Source: Acinetobacter sp. CFCC 10889
GTDB taxonomy: Bacteria > Pseudomonadota > Gammaproteobacteria > Pseudomonadales > Moraxellaceae
NCBI RefSeq assembly: GCF_003268395.1
Contig: NZ_LQXQ01000009.1
Span: 39,199 to 103,198, forward strand
Length of the DNA: 64,000 nucleotides
Direction: 5' to 3'
Both the position numbers and the translations under genes were made by a program. The notes under the pieces were generated by a model. That model saw only the letters and a program-made list of their open reading frames with translations, had not been told where the DNA came from and did not search any database. Shown piece after piece: positions 1 to 10,023 of this stretch (positions are counted from its first letter, which is position 1; the number at the start of each line of letters is the position of its first letter).

Positions 1-468
1 CATGAAGACCCTGATGATGACAACTCGCCTTATATTGTGGTTGGTGAACATGGGTCTAAAGGGGCAGAATTCAGTTTCATTGGAAGATTGATCAATAGTG
101 TTTATATTCGTGGTGGTTATGGTTATACAGATGCCAAAATTAAAGAAGACAAAGTAGAGCCAGAACTTACTGGAAATGATTTACGCAATGTTTCTAAACA
201 TACTGGAAATCTTTTTATTCGTTATTTACCAACCAAAAAAATCTATGGTGAAATTGGTGCAACTTATATGGGGTCCTATTATACTTCTGATGAAAACACG
301 ACAAAAATGTCAGATTGGACTCGTGTAGATGCTGCATTAGGCTATAAAGACAAATCATGGGGAGCAACCGTTGCTGTCAATAATTTAACAGATAAAGAAT
401 ATTGGCGTTCAGCTTCGATGCCTGGCACACCAAGAAATTATTTATTTAAATTGAATTATTATTTTTAA
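1..468 (+). CDS. TonB-dependent receptor, C-terminal part (5' end outside window)
   Basis: The frame is open from base 1, so the gene starts upstream and only about 155 C-terminal residues are visible. The visible part has alternating amphipathic beta strands and ends in the NNLTDKEYW motif and a terminal strand finishing in Phe. That ending is typical of the last strands of a TonB-dependent outer-membrane receptor barrel. Such receptors import ferric siderophores or other large substrates with TonB energy. The ligand cannot be told from this fragment. A strong hairpin terminator follows at 621-653. Confidence 0.85.
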   Translation, partial: HEDPDDDNSPYIVVGEHGSKGAEFSFIGRLINSVYIRGGYGYTDAKIKEDKVEPELTGNDLRNVSKHTGNLFIRYLPTKKIYGEIGATYMGSYYTSDENTTKMSDWTRVDAALGYKDKSWGATVAVNNLTDKEYWRSASMPGTPRNYLFKLNYYF

Positions 469-901
469 GTGAAAGGGTAAATGGGTCTTTGATCATATTA
501 TTTTAAACTGACAATATTTTAAAGTATTGTCATGATGATAATAGGATTTCTATACTTTTATTGTTGAGGGCTTGAAATGACAGATTCTTTTTTAGAAAGA
601 ATATTTAGGTAAAGTATTTAAAAGTAAAAGCTGCTTTTGGCAGCTTTTACTTTATAGGTATGATGGTAAAACAGTAATTTTATATAGATAAATAAACATT
701 TTAGGCGAAAATAAGTATAGTAACCAATATCTTATTAGTATTTATAATAGAAGAAATGGTTGAATCAAAATATTTGTATAAAATAAAAATGTGATGAAGT
801 TTGCATTTTTATGAAATTAAGTTAGTATTTCGCGCGGATGATATGCGATTAAATGATCAGCATATTCAGAATTAACACATGAACGTGGATAACAGATTCG
901 C
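469..901. other. Intergenic region, AT-rich
   Basis: No coding region is supported here. It holds the terminator at 621-653. The part closest to 902 should carry the promoter of the DUF481 gene, but I see no convincing -35/-10 pair and only a weak Shine-Dalgarno (GGATAA) before the ATG. Confidence 0.6.
621..653 (+). terminator. Rho-independent terminator after the TonB receptor gene
   Basis: A perfect 14-bp stem (621-634 with 640-653), whose GC core is GCTGC/GCAGC, encloses a TTTTG loop. Its right arm is T-rich and a few T residues follow. It lies about 150 bp after the receptor stop codon. Confidence 0.8.
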
Positions 902-1666
902 ATGAAAAAACTTCTTATTGCAGTATTGGCAACTTATAGTACTTATAGTTTTGCTGATTTAGGTCCTACTCGTACTGATACAGGAAAAGTTGAGGTGAAA
1001 GAAGGTAAGCCTTATCGTTTTGAGGGGGATTTAAGCTATTTATTGAATAGTACCAAATCAGATGGTGAAAGTAATAGCAAAGAGAATCTGGCTGCGAATT
1101 TATTATTTCAACGTCAAGTGGGTGTATGGGGACAAGAACTTCGTGCTGAAGCAGTGAGTGCCAATGATGATGGCGATTCTGGAAGTAATGTAGAGCGTTA
1201 TATGCTGGCTGGAAAAGTATTGCACCGTAGTACAGATACGATTTACCAATTTGCAAAACTACAAGGTGACAAAGATTTGTCGAGTAATTTCGATTACCAA
1301 GTCAGCTTAACGGGTGGAATCGGCATGGATCTTCTCAAAGATGACCAGCAAACATTAACAGCTGAAGCAGGCGTAGGTTATCGTTATAGTAAAGAACGCT
1401 CTGCACCTTATGATGATTTTAATGAAGTGATCGGTACAGTTGCTGCCTATTATGAATATAAATTCAATGATAAAGTGAAATTTAATCAGGATTTAAGCTA
1501 TGAGTTTGGTGATAAATCACAGATTTTACGTTCTCGAAGCAGTGTAGGGGCAAACTTAACTGATACGGTTTCAGGTTTGGTGAGCTATCAAATTAAAGAT
1601 ACACAAGCAGATATTGGAAATGCGAGAGATTCATTATTATCTGTGGGTTTGAAGTATATCTATTAA
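902..1666 (+). CDS. DUF481 family outer-membrane protein (YdiY-like)
   Basis: This 254-residue protein has a short N-terminal signal sequence ending near FADLG. The rest is a run of beta strands rich in Tyr, Asp and Ser, ending in a terminal aromatic strand (VGLKYIY). This pattern fits the DUF481/YdiY family of small outer-membrane beta barrels, described as salt-induced in E. coli. The role is unknown. It is monocistronic: a 433-bp gap precedes it and 367 bp follow. The ATG at 902 lacks a strong ribosome-binding site but is the only Met placed directly before a signal peptide. Confidence 0.8.
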   Translation: MKKLLIAVLATYSTYSFADLGPTRTDTGKVEVKEGKPYRFEGDLSYLLNSTKSDGESNSKENLAANLLFQRQVGVWGQELRAEAVSANDDGDSGSNVERYMLAGKVLHRSTDTIYQFAKLQGDKDLSSNFDYQVSLTGGIGMDLLKDDQQTLTAEAGVGYRYSKERSAPYDDFNEVIGTVAAYYEYKFNDKVKFNQDLSYEFGDKSQILRSRSSVGANLTDTVSGLVSYQIKDTQADIGNARDSLLSVGLKYIY

Positions 1667-2033
1667 AATCATTATGTTAATTAGAGATTTGTCAATGTTA
1701 AAATAATGATAAATTGGCAAAAAATAGAGCAAATACTTTTTTTTATGTTTTGTAGCTTAGCAACGAGCATAAGATGAGTTGATTGAACGACATGGAAGTC
1801 GTTTTTATTTGATTTAAAGATCACAATTAAAAATTTGAAAAACATGAACCCGATAGACTAATTTTTTATTTAAAAATGAGAAATCGTGATCTTGATTAAA
1901 AATACAACAATGATAAATTCAGTAAGGGACTGAATAATTTTTCTTTTTGTTCAAAAAAAGGAACATTAGTTCCTATTTTCAATGATTTAAAAAATTAAGA
2001 CCAATAACGCTAAAACTGCAAAGGATTTGCAAT
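1667..2033. other. Intergenic region with two hairpins
   Basis: No gene is seen. A short hairpin with stem AACGAC/GTCGTT (1786-1803) is followed by TTTATTT and may end the DUF481 transcript. A second palindrome, AGGAAC-ATTA-GTTCCT (1959-1974), lies 60 bp before the ligase ATG and could be an operator or leader hairpin. Confidence 0.5.
1786..1810 (+). terminator. Possible short terminator after the DUF481 gene
   Basis: The stem is AACGAC/GTCGTT with a 6-base loop, followed by a T-rich stretch. It is 120 bp past the stop codon and the stem is only 6 bp, so this is tentative. Confidence 0.4.
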
Positions 2034-3617
2034 ATGATTCAAAATGACATTCAACGTGCCCGCCGTATGCATATTGCGGATATTCCAACACGTAGTGCAC
2101 AACGCTTTGGCAATAAAATCGCCCTTGTTGATCAAGCACAACAGATAAGTTTTAAAGAATTTCATCAGCGTGTCGAACAGATTGCAATGCATTTGCATCA
2201 GCAAGGTTTAGACAAAGGCGATAAAGTGATGATTTTTTCGCATAATTGTTGGCAATTTCCTGCAATATTATATGCGACAGCCAAACTCGGTGTGATCAGT
2301 GTGCCGATTAACTTTATGTTGAATGCAGCAGAAGTGAATTATTTATTGCAACATGCACAACCGAAAATGCTGGTAGTTGAAGATGATTTATGTACTGTGA
2401 TGGAGCAGGCTTTAGCTAAAATTGATTTTACGCCACCACAGCAAGTGGTGATTGATTTGAATCAATCGAATGTTGCAGCACAATGGCAAAATTTTGATAC
2501 GCTTTTACAGCATACAGAGATTGCGTTGCCTGAGGTGGAACTACATGCACATGAGCCGATTCGTATGATGTATACCAGTGGTACAGAGTCGCTGCCGAAA
2601 GGTGTGTTATTAAATAGTGAAGCTTTAATGGCGCAATATACCAGTTGTATGGTAGAAGGGCAGATGAGCTCAAATGATCGAGAAATTCATGCCTTTCCGA
2701 TGTATCACTGTGCACAATTAGATGCTTTTTTAAATGTCGATTTGATTTTGGGAACAACCAGTTATATTTTCAGACGTTTTGATCCAGAAGCGGTATTGGA
2801 TACCATTGCTAAAGAAAAAATTACCAAATTATTTTGTCCACCTACAGCTTGGATCGCTTTGCTCAACTCTGAAAAATTTAATCCAGCAGAATTGGGTTCA
2901 TTGAGCAAAGCATATTATGGTGCATCTGCCATGCCTAAAGCCGTGATTGAGGAATTACTGCAAAAATTACCTCATATTCGATTTTGGCAATTTTATGGGC
3001 AAACTGAAATGGCACCTGTAGCGACTGTTCTACATCCTGAAGATCATTTTGAATATGCCAATTCAGTGGGTAGACCTGCATTTAATGTGGAAACTCAAAT
3101 TATGGCGGAAGATGGTCAAATCTTGCCACAAGGTGAGGTGGGTGAAATCGTGCATCGCAGTGTGCATTTGACACAAGGCTATGATCAGAATGATGAAAAG
3201 AATGCCGAAAGTTTTAAATATGGTTGGTTCCATAGTGGCGATCTTGGTTATTTTAATGAGCACGGTTATCTTTTTGTGGTTGATCGTATTAAAGATATGG
3301 TTAAATCAGGCGGTGAAAATGTCTCAACACGTGAAGTAGAAGAAGTTATTTATCGTATGGATGCGGTAAAAGAAGTTGCTGTGTTTGGTACGCCACATCC
3401 ACGTTGGATCGAAGCCGTTACAGCTGTTGTGATTTTACATCCTGAGCAGCCTTTGGATGAAAAAGCAATTATTGAATTTTGTGCGCAGCATTTATCTGCC
3501 TATAAAATGCCGAAAATGGTGCATTTTGCAGAAACTTTACCGAAAAATGCCAGTGGGAAAATTTTAAAACGAGAATTAAAACAGCACTATCAACAAAATG
3601 AAGCCAAAGTAAGTTAA
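2034..3617 (+). CDS. Acyl-CoA synthetase / AMP-dependent ligase (CaiC/FadD-like)
   Basis: This 527-residue adenylate-forming enzyme should activate a carboxylic acid with ATP and CoA. The P-loop-like A3 motif MMYTSGTESLPKGV is present near residue 180, with Glu where many family members have Thr or Ser. The A5 motif (FYGQTE), the A7 motif (WFHSGDLG) and the C-terminal catalytic lysine motif (SGKILKRE) are also visible, so the enzyme looks complete. The overall pattern resembles crotonobetaine/carnitine-CoA ligases and medium-chain acyl-CoA ligases; the substrate is not predictable. An AAGGA site lies 9 bases before the ATG. The gene stands alone and converges on mutS. Confidence 0.85.
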   Translation: MIQNDIQRARRMHIADIPTRSAQRFGNKIALVDQAQQISFKEFHQRVEQIAMHLHQQGLDKGDKVMIFSHNCWQFPAILYATAKLGVISVPINFMLNAAEVNYLLQHAQPKMLVVEDDLCTVMEQALAKIDFTPPQQVVIDLNQSNVAAQWQNFDTLLQHTEIALPEVELHAHEPIRMMYTSGTESLPKGVLLNSEALMAQYTSCMVEGQMSSNDREIHAFPMYHCAQLDAFLNVDLILGTTSYIFRRFDPEAVLDTIAKEKITKLFCPPTAWIALLNSEKFNPAELGSLSKAYYGASAMPKAVIEELLQKLPHIRFWQFYGQTEMAPVATVLHPEDHFEYANSVGRPAFNVETQIMAEDGQILPQGEVGEIVHRSVHLTQGYDQNDEKNAESFKYGWFHSGDLGYFNEHGYLFVVDRIKDMVKSGGENVSTREVEEVIYRMDAVKEVAVFGTPHPRWIEAVTAVVILHPEQPLDEKAIIEFCAQHLSAYKMPKMVHFAETLPKNASGKILKRELKQHYQQNEAKVS

Positions 3618-3639
3618 AAGCATGTGTTAAATGAAAATC

Positions 3640-3672
3640 ATCAACAGACCTATCCGCTATAGGTCTGTTGAT
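3640..3672. terminator. Bidirectional terminator between the ligase gene and mutS
   Basis: Perfect 14-bp inverted repeat (3640-3653 with 3659-3672) around a CCGCT loop. It lies between two convergent genes. It falls after the restored mutS stop at 3688, which supports 3688 as the original end of mutS. Confidence 0.8.
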
Positions 3673-3818
3673 TTAAATTAAAATCCATTAACTTTTTAAT
3701 AAATCCTTAAGTTGATATAACTGCGCTAGTGCTTCACGTGGTGTTAAATTATCGACATCTAATACCGATAAGGCATCTAAGGCAGGTGAAGATTTTTCAA
3801 CTTCTATCACAGTTTCAA

Positions 3819-6323
3819 TCACTTCAGATGCATTTTCAATTTCGGTAAATAAATCATTTGCACAGTGTGATTAAGTTGTTGCTGCTGCTGTTTTTCCAAA
3901 ATTTTCAAACGTTTTTGTGCATCTTTAATGACACTTTCAGGAATACCTGCAAGCTTGGCAACTTGTAAACCATGGCTTTGGCTGGCAGGACCTTTTTGTA
4001 CTTTGTGCAATAAAATCAAATTGCCATTGAGTTCTTTAGCCGTCACATGATAATTATCAATGGCATTTTCTTTGGCAAGTTCAGTCAGCTCAAAATAATG
4101 TGTGGCAAATAAACATAAACATTTGATCCGTTTAGTTAAATCAAGCACACATGCCCAAGCTAAAGATAAACCATCGTAAGTGCTTGTACCACGACCAACT
4201 TCATCCATCAGCACCAAAGATTGATTAGTGGCATGGTGCAAAATTTGCGAAGTTTCGGTCATTTCTACCATAAAGGTTGATTTACCAGAAGATAAATCAT
4301 CGGCTGAACCAATACGTGTGAAAATACGATCAATTGGTCCAAGCTGTGCTGATTTTGCAGGGACGAAACTGCCACAATAGGCAAGCAAACTGATCAAAGC
4401 GGTTTGGCGCATAAAGGTGGATTTACCGCCCATGTTTGGACCTGTGATAATCGCCATACGATGATTAAAATCAAGCTGGGTATCATTTGGGGTAAATGGT
4501 GTTTTACTTAAAGATTCCACCACAGGATGACGACCTGCAATGATATTTACCCCAACTTCAGGCAAATATTCAGGGCGATTCCAATTGTTTAATCGTGCTT
4601 GATGGGCAAAATTTGCCAATAAATCAATCTGTGCAATCGCACTGCTCATCATTTGTAAATTGCCAATATCTGCGCGTAATTCTTCAAGCAGCATCTCAAA
4701 CAGCATTTTCTCACGGGCTAAGGCACGAGACTCACTGGATAAGACTTTGTCTTCAAAAGATTTGAGCTCAGGTGTGATATAGCGTTCTGCATTTTTTAAA
4801 GTTTGACGGCGAATATAATGTTCAGGCGCTTGCTCAGCTTGGGCACGAGTCAGTTCAATATAATAGCCACTGACACGGTTATAGCCGATTTTTAAGGTAT
4901 TAATGCCTGTATTTTCACGTTCTTGGATTTCTAAATCAATGAGAAATTGACCCGCATGGTCTCGAATTTTGCGTAGCTCATCTAGTTCGCTATCAAAACC
5001 TTCTGCAATGACATTACCATCACGTAATAAAACAGGTGGATTTTCTACAATGGCAGCCATTAAACGAGCATGTAAGCCATTAAAATCACCAAGTTCTAGG
5101 TTTAATTCGTTGAGTAAAATACTGGCATTTTGCTGGGTTAAAATTGGTTGCAATGCATGTCTAAGGAATGGAATTTGTGCACATGCTTGACGCAATTGCA
5201 CCAAATCACGTGGTCGAGCACTGCCTAGCGCAACACGACTTAGCACACGTTCAATGTCACTGATTTCTTTTAAGACCAAGCGAATAGGTGACTCATGATA
5301 ACCTTTGAGTAAAATTTCAATTGCATCTAAACGTGCATCCAAAATTGCGCTATCACGCAGCGGTTGCATCAAGGTACGACTGAGTAAACGCCCACCCATC
5401 GCTGTTTCAGTATCATTAATCAGTGAAAACAAGGATGTACCATGCTCAAACAAGGGTTCAATAATTTCTAAATTACGCCGTGTCACAGGATCAAGTGCGA
5501 TAAAATCACTGCTTTGCTCAAGTTTGATCGAACGAATATGTGGTAAAGCCGTTTTTTGGGTTTCTTTGGCATAGTGAATCAAGGATGCCGCCGCTGCTTT
5601 GGCTAAAGGTAAATGGTCAATACCAAAGCCTGATAACGTTGAAACTGCAAATTGATCACATAAGGTTTTTTGTGCATTGTTGATATTAAAATCAACATTT
5701 GGGCGTTTGGTAATTGGACAATCTATGAGCTTTTTAATTGATTCAATAATATGAGTATCAACCAAATCCTCATCAATCAAAATTTCACTTGGCATCAAAC
5801 GAGCCAATTCTAGAGGTAAATTTTCAGGCTTATATTCTTGTTGTTGAACTTTGAAAATACCTGCACTTAAGTCGAGTAGTGCAATCCCCATTTGGTTTTG
5901 TTGGATACACAGTGCAAGTAGATTTGAGCTTTGATGTGCAGTTAATAGTGCATCGTCAGTCAGTGTACCTGGTGTGATGATACGGACAACCGCACGTTCT
6001 ACAGGACCTTTACCTGTGACCTCCCCAACTTGTTCACAGATCACCACGGTTTCGCCTTTTTTGACTAAACGTGCGAGATAACCTTCGGCAGCATGATAGG
6101 GCACACCTGCCATGGGAATCGGTTCACCATTGGCTTTACCACGATGGGTCAGTGTGATGCCAAGCAGTTTGGTGGCTTTTTTTGCATCTTCAAAAAATAG
6201 TTCGTAGAAATCACCCATTCGATAGAACATCAGTGAATGGGGATGTTGTCTTTTAACGGTGAGATACTGCTGCATCATAGGTGTGAGAGTAGATAGGTCA
6301 GCCGTTAGTTCTACGCTATTCAT
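3819..6323 (-). CDS. mutS: DNA mismatch repair protein MutS, frameshifted near the C-terminus
   Basis: MutS recognises mismatches and starts repair. The N-terminal mismatch-binding motif GDFYELF, Walker A ([10 protein letters not shown]) and Walker B ([16 protein letters not shown]) are intact. The start is set at the ATG at 6323 ([10 protein letters not shown]); a longer reading from 6371 adds an implausible leader. The frame breaks at the base run 3857-3859. If one T (plus strand) is added back, the frame continues as [10 protein letters not shown]... to [16 protein letters not shown] and stops at 3688, giving about 878 residues, the usual size. As written, 834 residues remain, ending in 13 out-of-frame residues. 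The lost part contains the conserved C-terminal helices used for tetramerisation and contact with MutL or the clamp, so the ATPase core should survive. Confidence 0.9.
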   Translation of the reverse strand: MNSVELTADLSTLTPMMQQYLTVKRQHPHSLMFYRMGDFYELFFEDAKKATKLLGITLTHRGKANGEPIPMAGVPYHAAEGYLARLVKKGETVVICEQVGEVTGKGPVERAVVRIITPGTLTDDALLTAHQSSNLLALCIQQNQMGIALLDLSAGIFKVQQQEYKPENLPLELARLMPSEILIDEDLVDTHIIESIKKLIDCPITKRPNVDFNINNAQKTLCDQFAVSTLSGFGIDHLPLAKAAAASLIHYAKETQKTALPHIRSIKLEQSSDFIALDPVTRRNLEIIEPLFEHGTSLFSLINDTETAMGGRLLSRTLMQPLRDSAILDARLDAIEILLKGYHESPIRLVLKEISDIERVLSRVALGSARPRDLVQLRQACAQIPFLRHALQPILTQQNASILLNELNLELGDFNGLHARLMAAIVENPPVLLRDGNVIAEGFDSELDELRKIRDHAGQFLIDLEIQERENTGINTLKIGYNRVSGYYIELTRAQAEQAPEHYIRRQTLKNAERYITPELKSFEDKVLSSESRALAREKMLFEMLLEELRADIGNLQMMSSAIAQIDLLANFAHQARLNNWNRPEYLPEVGVNIIAGRHPVVESLSKTPFTPNDTQLDFNHRMAIITGPNMGGKSTFMRQTALISLLAYCGSFVPAKSAQLGPIDRIFTRIGSADDLSSGKSTFMVEMTETSQILHHATNQSLVLMDEVGRGTSTYDGLSLAWACVLDLTKRIKCLCLFATHYFELTELAKENAIDNYHVTAKELNGNLILLHKVQKGPASQSHGLQVAKLAGIPESVIKDAQKRLKILEKQQQQQLNHTVQMIYLPKLKMHLK

Positions 6324-6804
6324 GTTTATTAAAAACCTTAAAATTGAATAATAAATATGTTTAATATGCAAGTTTGGCTGTTAAACCATTTCAAACATTG
6401 TATGTTGATTTAAATACAGGCATAGCCTACATTTTGCACTTCACCTTGAATGGAAATGAGGGAAAGAGCCACCTGATTTATTTCGTGGTTCATCTTAACA
6501 AATTCAGGTCGAATCACAAAAATGATTTCTCATATACTTGTGGAAATAAGCACCGAAAAGGAAATGCATTATCTTTTGATGGTTATATGGATTTGCTCGC
6601 CATAAGGAATCAATAAAAATATTATGAGGTTAAGAACAAAATTATGAAAAATCATTTTAATTTTCAGATAGAAATGTGTGAAAAATATGCTTCAAAATTT
6701 GAACCTATTGAGTTTCATAGAATGATCGGAATCTAAAATTTTTCTATATATGCTATAATTTATTTTTATATTTTGTTTATTTTCATCCTTTGGATGCTAC
6801 TCCT
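6324..6804. other. Intergenic region between mutS and the MTHFR-like gene
   Basis: This holds the divergent promoters of mutS and the MTHFR-like gene. One 80-codon open frame (6374-6616) is present but has no ribosome-binding site or recognisable protein, and I do not call it. The only clear signal is the extended -10 at 6751-6759. Confidence 0.55.
6751..6759 (+). promoter_or_regulatory. Extended -10 promoter element of the MTHFR-like gene
   Basis: TGCTATAAT, an extended -10 box with a perfect TATAAT core, lies about 45 bases before the ATG. No good -35 is visible at the usual distance, as is common for extended -10 promoters. Confidence 0.55.
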
Positions 6805-8205
6805 ATGTCCCATTTGTCACAATATCTGGCACAAAATCAATTTTGTGTACTGATTGAATATTTGACATCGAGTCAGAAAATATTTTCAGTGCCAAACCAA
6901 CTGGCAGGTTTTCCTGTCTGTATGACCTTGGCAGATCGCGTGCATTCAGATACAGATTTATCACCTTTAGATGCTGCCGCACTTTATCCAAAAGATATTG
7001 AAAAAGTTCTGCATTTTGCAGGAAAAGGGCGGGATATTGCAGATTTTGAACGTTTTTTATTAGATGCGAAAAATAGCAAGCAGCATAACTTATTGTTGCT
7101 TACAGGGGATAAATTAAAAAATCATCATTTTGGTGATGATCAACAGCCAAGAACACGTTATTTAGAATCTGTTAATGCGGTAATAGCAGCCAAGCAACAT
7201 GGCAATTTTTATATTGGCGTGGCATTTAATCCTTTTAAATATGTTGAAGCGGAGCAGGATGCACAATATTTTAAATTGTGTAAAAAGTTAAAGGCAGGTG
7301 CAGATTTTATTATTACGCAATTAGGTTATGACATTGTCGCTTTACAACAAGTAAAAAACTTTTTAACTGAGCAAGCTGCAACACAAAAAATTTTAGCCTG
7401 CGTGATGCCTTTAACTTTGGCACGTGCCAATTTTATGCTGAAACATCAAGTGGCAGGTATTGTCATCACACCGCACATGTTACAAGTATTGCAAGACGAA
7501 AAAGCTGCTGGCTTAACTGAGCAAGTATATGCTCGTTGTGCTTTGCAAATTTTGCTTTGTAAGCATTTGGGTTTTGCAGGTGTACATTTATCTGCATGCC
7601 ATCAAACAGAAGAACAAACACGTTTGCAACATTATATTGAAGAATATAAAGCGCTTGATTTTGCTGCATGTTTATCACTGTGGAATCATCTGTGGCAGGT
7701 ACAAACAGGACAAGAGTTTTATCCAAAATTAGTACAGTATTCACGTCCTGTGAGTTCAAAGCAGATTTTAAAATATCAACATTTATCTTTTATGCATGAT
7801 GCTTTTTTTGCATCGAAAATGGCAAAAAGTTTTGGGCATTTTATTTTTAAATCCAGTTTTTGGGATAAAACAACAACATCCCAAGCCTTATTAAAAAGTG
7901 AATTTGTGAGTAAGCATCGTATTGTGGGATGTGAAAGTTGCGGGCAATGCCGTCTGGGGAAAACCTTGTATATTTGCCCTGAAACTTGCCCCAAAGGTTT
8001 GGCAAATGGACCCTGTGGTGGTACGACTTTAGATCGTTGTGAGTTTGGCGATCGTGAATGTATTCATTCAGTGAAAGCACGTTTAGCTAAAGCAGTTCAA
8101 CAAACTGAAATATTAAAAACAGAGTTGATTCCAACAGTACCTTTTGAAATACGGGGCAGTAGTTCATGGAAAAATTGGTTTAGAGATGAGGCAGATTGGG
8201 GGTAA
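6805..8205 (+). CDS. Methylenetetrahydrofolate reductase-like protein with C-terminal MTHFR_C cysteine domain
   Basis: The first ~300 of 466 residues look like the TIM-barrel fold of MetF-type 5,10-methylenetetrahydrofolate reductases. Residues from about 370 on form a cysteine-rich tail with CESCGQC, CPETCPKG and NGPCGG, the pattern of the MTHFR_C domain, which probably binds a metal or Fe-S centre. Such proteins are one-carbon or O-demethylation related homologues of MetF; the exact reaction is not established. A TTG at 6790 is in frame five codons upstream, but the ATG at 6805 is preferred because homology-like sequence begins at SQYLAQNQF. The gene is alone on its strand, divergent from mutS. 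Confidence 0.75.
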   Translation: MSHLSQYLAQNQFCVLIEYLTSSQKIFSVPNQLAGFPVCMTLADRVHSDTDLSPLDAAALYPKDIEKVLHFAGKGRDIADFERFLLDAKNSKQHNLLLLTGDKLKNHHFGDDQQPRTRYLESVNAVIAAKQHGNFYIGVAFNPFKYVEAEQDAQYFKLCKKLKAGADFIITQLGYDIVALQQVKNFLTEQAATQKILACVMPLTLARANFMLKHQVAGIVITPHMLQVLQDEKAAGLTEQVYARCALQILLCKHLGFAGVHLSACHQTEEQTRLQHYIEEYKALDFAACLSLWNHLWQVQTGQEFYPKLVQYSRPVSSKQILKYQHLSFMHDAFFASKMAKSFGHFIFKSSFWDKTTTSQALLKSEFVSKHRIVGCESCGQCRLGKTLYICPETCPKGLANGPCGGTTLDRCEFGDRECIHSVKARLAKAVQQTEILKTELIPTVPFEIRGSSSWKNWFRDEADWG

Positions 8206-8563
8206 GTAAATATTTGAATTGTGCTATTTTAATAATTGAAATATAACATAAAAATATAAAAACAACGTGTGTTAAAAAATAATCAGAAAGACTTAAAAAT
8301 GATGCAAGGTATAAAGATATACCTAAAAAGTTATGGAAAATTACATTTAAAAGTGTAAATAATATTCAGTAATGGATCAAGTTATTCACAATGAAAGTTA
8401 AATTTTACATTATTTAAAAATCATTTATTTCATTGTTATTAATTGAAATAATTGGGATTTTAAAATAGAAATTTTGTTTCGAATATTAGCTTTTACATTG
8501 TGTTTTGCTTAAGGATAACGCAAAACGATGAATGGAAGTAATCGTTTCATAGGATGAAACTAG
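8206..8563. other. Intergenic region with operator-like palindrome
   Basis: No gene is seen. The notable element is the 16-bp palindrome at 8308-8323 with its downstream TTATGGAAAATTACATT, also found upstream of the OprD gene at 39.2 kb. Further shared words (AAATTTTGTTTCG here, AAATTTGGTTTCG there) lie closer to the start codons. Confidence 0.55.
8308..8348 (+). promoter_or_regulatory. Candidate LysR-type operator upstream of the MFS gene
   Basis: GGTATA-AAGA-TATACC is a perfect palindrome. It continues as ATAC-CTAAAAA-GTTA, close to the ATAC-N7-GTAT consensus known for the Acinetobacter regulators BenM and CatM. The last half-site is imperfect. A near-copy lies before the OprD gene. It is about 240 bases from the start codon, which is far for a simple activator site. 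Confidence 0.45.
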
Positions 8564-9916
8564 ATGAGTAATCTAAATGTTCATAGGGAAGAGCAGAAAA
8601 ATAAATCGGGTGCGTATGCATGGTATGTGGTTTTACTGTGTATGTTGGCATATATCTTTTCGTTTATTGATCGGCAAATTTTGGCGTTGATGATTGAGCC
8701 GATCAAAGCCGATTTAAATTTAACAGATACACAATTTAGTTTGTTGCACGGTTTGGCTTTTTCTTTGTTTTATGCCTTTATGGGTTTGCCTTTGGCATAC
8801 TTGGCTGACCGTTTTTCACGTCCAAAAATTATTGCGGTGGGCATTATTTTCTGGAGTATTGCAACAGCACTTTGTGGTTTAAGTAAGAACTTTATTCAGC
8901 TTTTTTTAAGTCGTATGGGGGTTGGTGTCGGAGAAGCAGCTTTATCTCCTGCGGCATATTCAATGTTTAGTGATCTGTTTAGTAAGGATAAATTAGGACG
9001 AGCTGTTGCAGTTTATTCGATTGGTTCTTTTGTCGGTGGTGGTATCGCTTTCTTGGTCGGTGGCTATGTGATTGGTCTACTAAAAGATGTGAGCTTAATT
9101 CAAATTCCGCTGTTAGGTGCAATCAAGTCATGGCAAGCGGCATTCATTATTGTCGGTTTACCTGGTGTTTTTATTGGTCTATTGTTTATTTTAACTGTTC
9201 GTGATCCACAGCGCAAAGGGCAAAAAATCAATGCGAATGGTCAAGTAGAAAAAGTGACATTTCAAGCTTCGTTTAAGTTTTTGAAAAAGCATAAGACAAC
9301 TTTTACGTGTCATTATTTAGGTTTTACTTTTTATGCTATGGCATTGTATTGCTTGATTAGTTGGGCACCTGCATTTTTTATGCGTAAATTTGCATTAACT
9401 CCAACAGAAACAGGCTATATGTTAGGTACGGTATTGTTGGTGGCAAACACCTTGGGTGTGTTTTGTGCAGGTTGGTTAAATGATTGGTTTATTCAAAAAG
9501 GGCGTAAAGATGCACCGATGATCACAGGTGTGATCGGGATCGTTGGTTTGGTTTTACCTTTGATTGCTTTTACACTAGTATCTCAATTATGGTTGGCAGT
9601 CACTATCTTAGCACCTGCAATGTTCTTTGCTTCTTTCCCGATGCCGATTTCAACTACTGCGATGCAAATGCTTGCACCGAACCAATTACGTGCACAAATT
9701 TCAGCAATTTTCTTGTTAATTAGTAACTTGGTTGCAGTAGGTATAGGTACAACTTTGGTGGCTTTGGTCACAGATAAAGTTTTTGAAAATCCTTTAATGG
9801 TGGGCACATCATTGTCAATCGTTGGTGGGATCGCCTGTGTTTTATCCTTTGTGTTATTAAAACGAGGTTGCAAGGCTTTTGCTGATAGTATGCAAAAGGA
9901 ACATGCTCATTCTTAA
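8564..9916 (+). CDS. MFS transporter (Spinster/anion-symporter type)
   Basis: The 450-residue protein has about 12 hydrophobic segments. The loop between helices 2 and 3 carries a version of the MFS signature (PLAYLADRFSRPKI). The N-terminal FIDRQILALMIEPIK resembles the Spinster-like and organic-anion symporter families, so an organic acid is the likely substrate. An AGGATG ribosome-binding site precedes the ATG. A hairpin terminator follows at 9960-9984. The next genes are an AraC regulator and two dehydrogenases, so import of their substrate is a reasonable guess. Confidence 0.85.
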   Translation: MSNLNVHREEQKNKSGAYAWYVVLLCMLAYIFSFIDRQILALMIEPIKADLNLTDTQFSLLHGLAFSLFYAFMGLPLAYLADRFSRPKIIAVGIIFWSIATALCGLSKNFIQLFLSRMGVGVGEAALSPAAYSMFSDLFSKDKLGRAVAVYSIGSFVGGGIAFLVGGYVIGLLKDVSLIQIPLLGAIKSWQAAFIIVGLPGVFIGLLFILTVRDPQRKGQKINANGQVEKVTFQASFKFLKKHKTTFTCHYLGFTFYAMALYCLISWAPAFFMRKFALTPTETGYMLGTVLLVANTLGVFCAGWLNDWFIQKGRKDAPMITGVIGIVGLVLPLIAFTLVSQLWLAVTILAPAMFFASFPMPISTTAMQMLAPNQLRAQISAIFLLISNLVAVGIGTTLVALVTDKVFENPLMVGTSLSIVGGIACVLSFVLLKRGCKAFADSMQKEHAHS

Positions 9917-9959
9917 ATGTTTTAGTCGAATTTGTATGAAAATCATTTAATTGTGAAAT

Positions 9960-9984
9960 GCTCATCTTCAATAGATGGGCTTTT
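9960..9984 (+). terminator. Rho-independent terminator after the MFS gene
   Basis: 8-bp stem GCTCATCT/AGATGGGC with one G-U pair and a 5-base loop, followed by TTTT. Confidence 0.7.
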
Positions 9985-10023
9985 GCACTTTAAAAAGAAC
10001 GATGCCCCTAATGGAGTGCAGTG

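Noticed and set aside
6324..6371. Longer mutS start at 6371
   Set aside because: Adds an AT-rich leader with no homology; the ATG at 6323 leads directly to [11 protein letters not shown].
6374..6616. 80-codon open frame upstream of the MTHFR-like gene
   Set aside because: No ribosome-binding site, no recognisable protein, and codon use unlike neighbours; most likely chance in the mutS promoter region.
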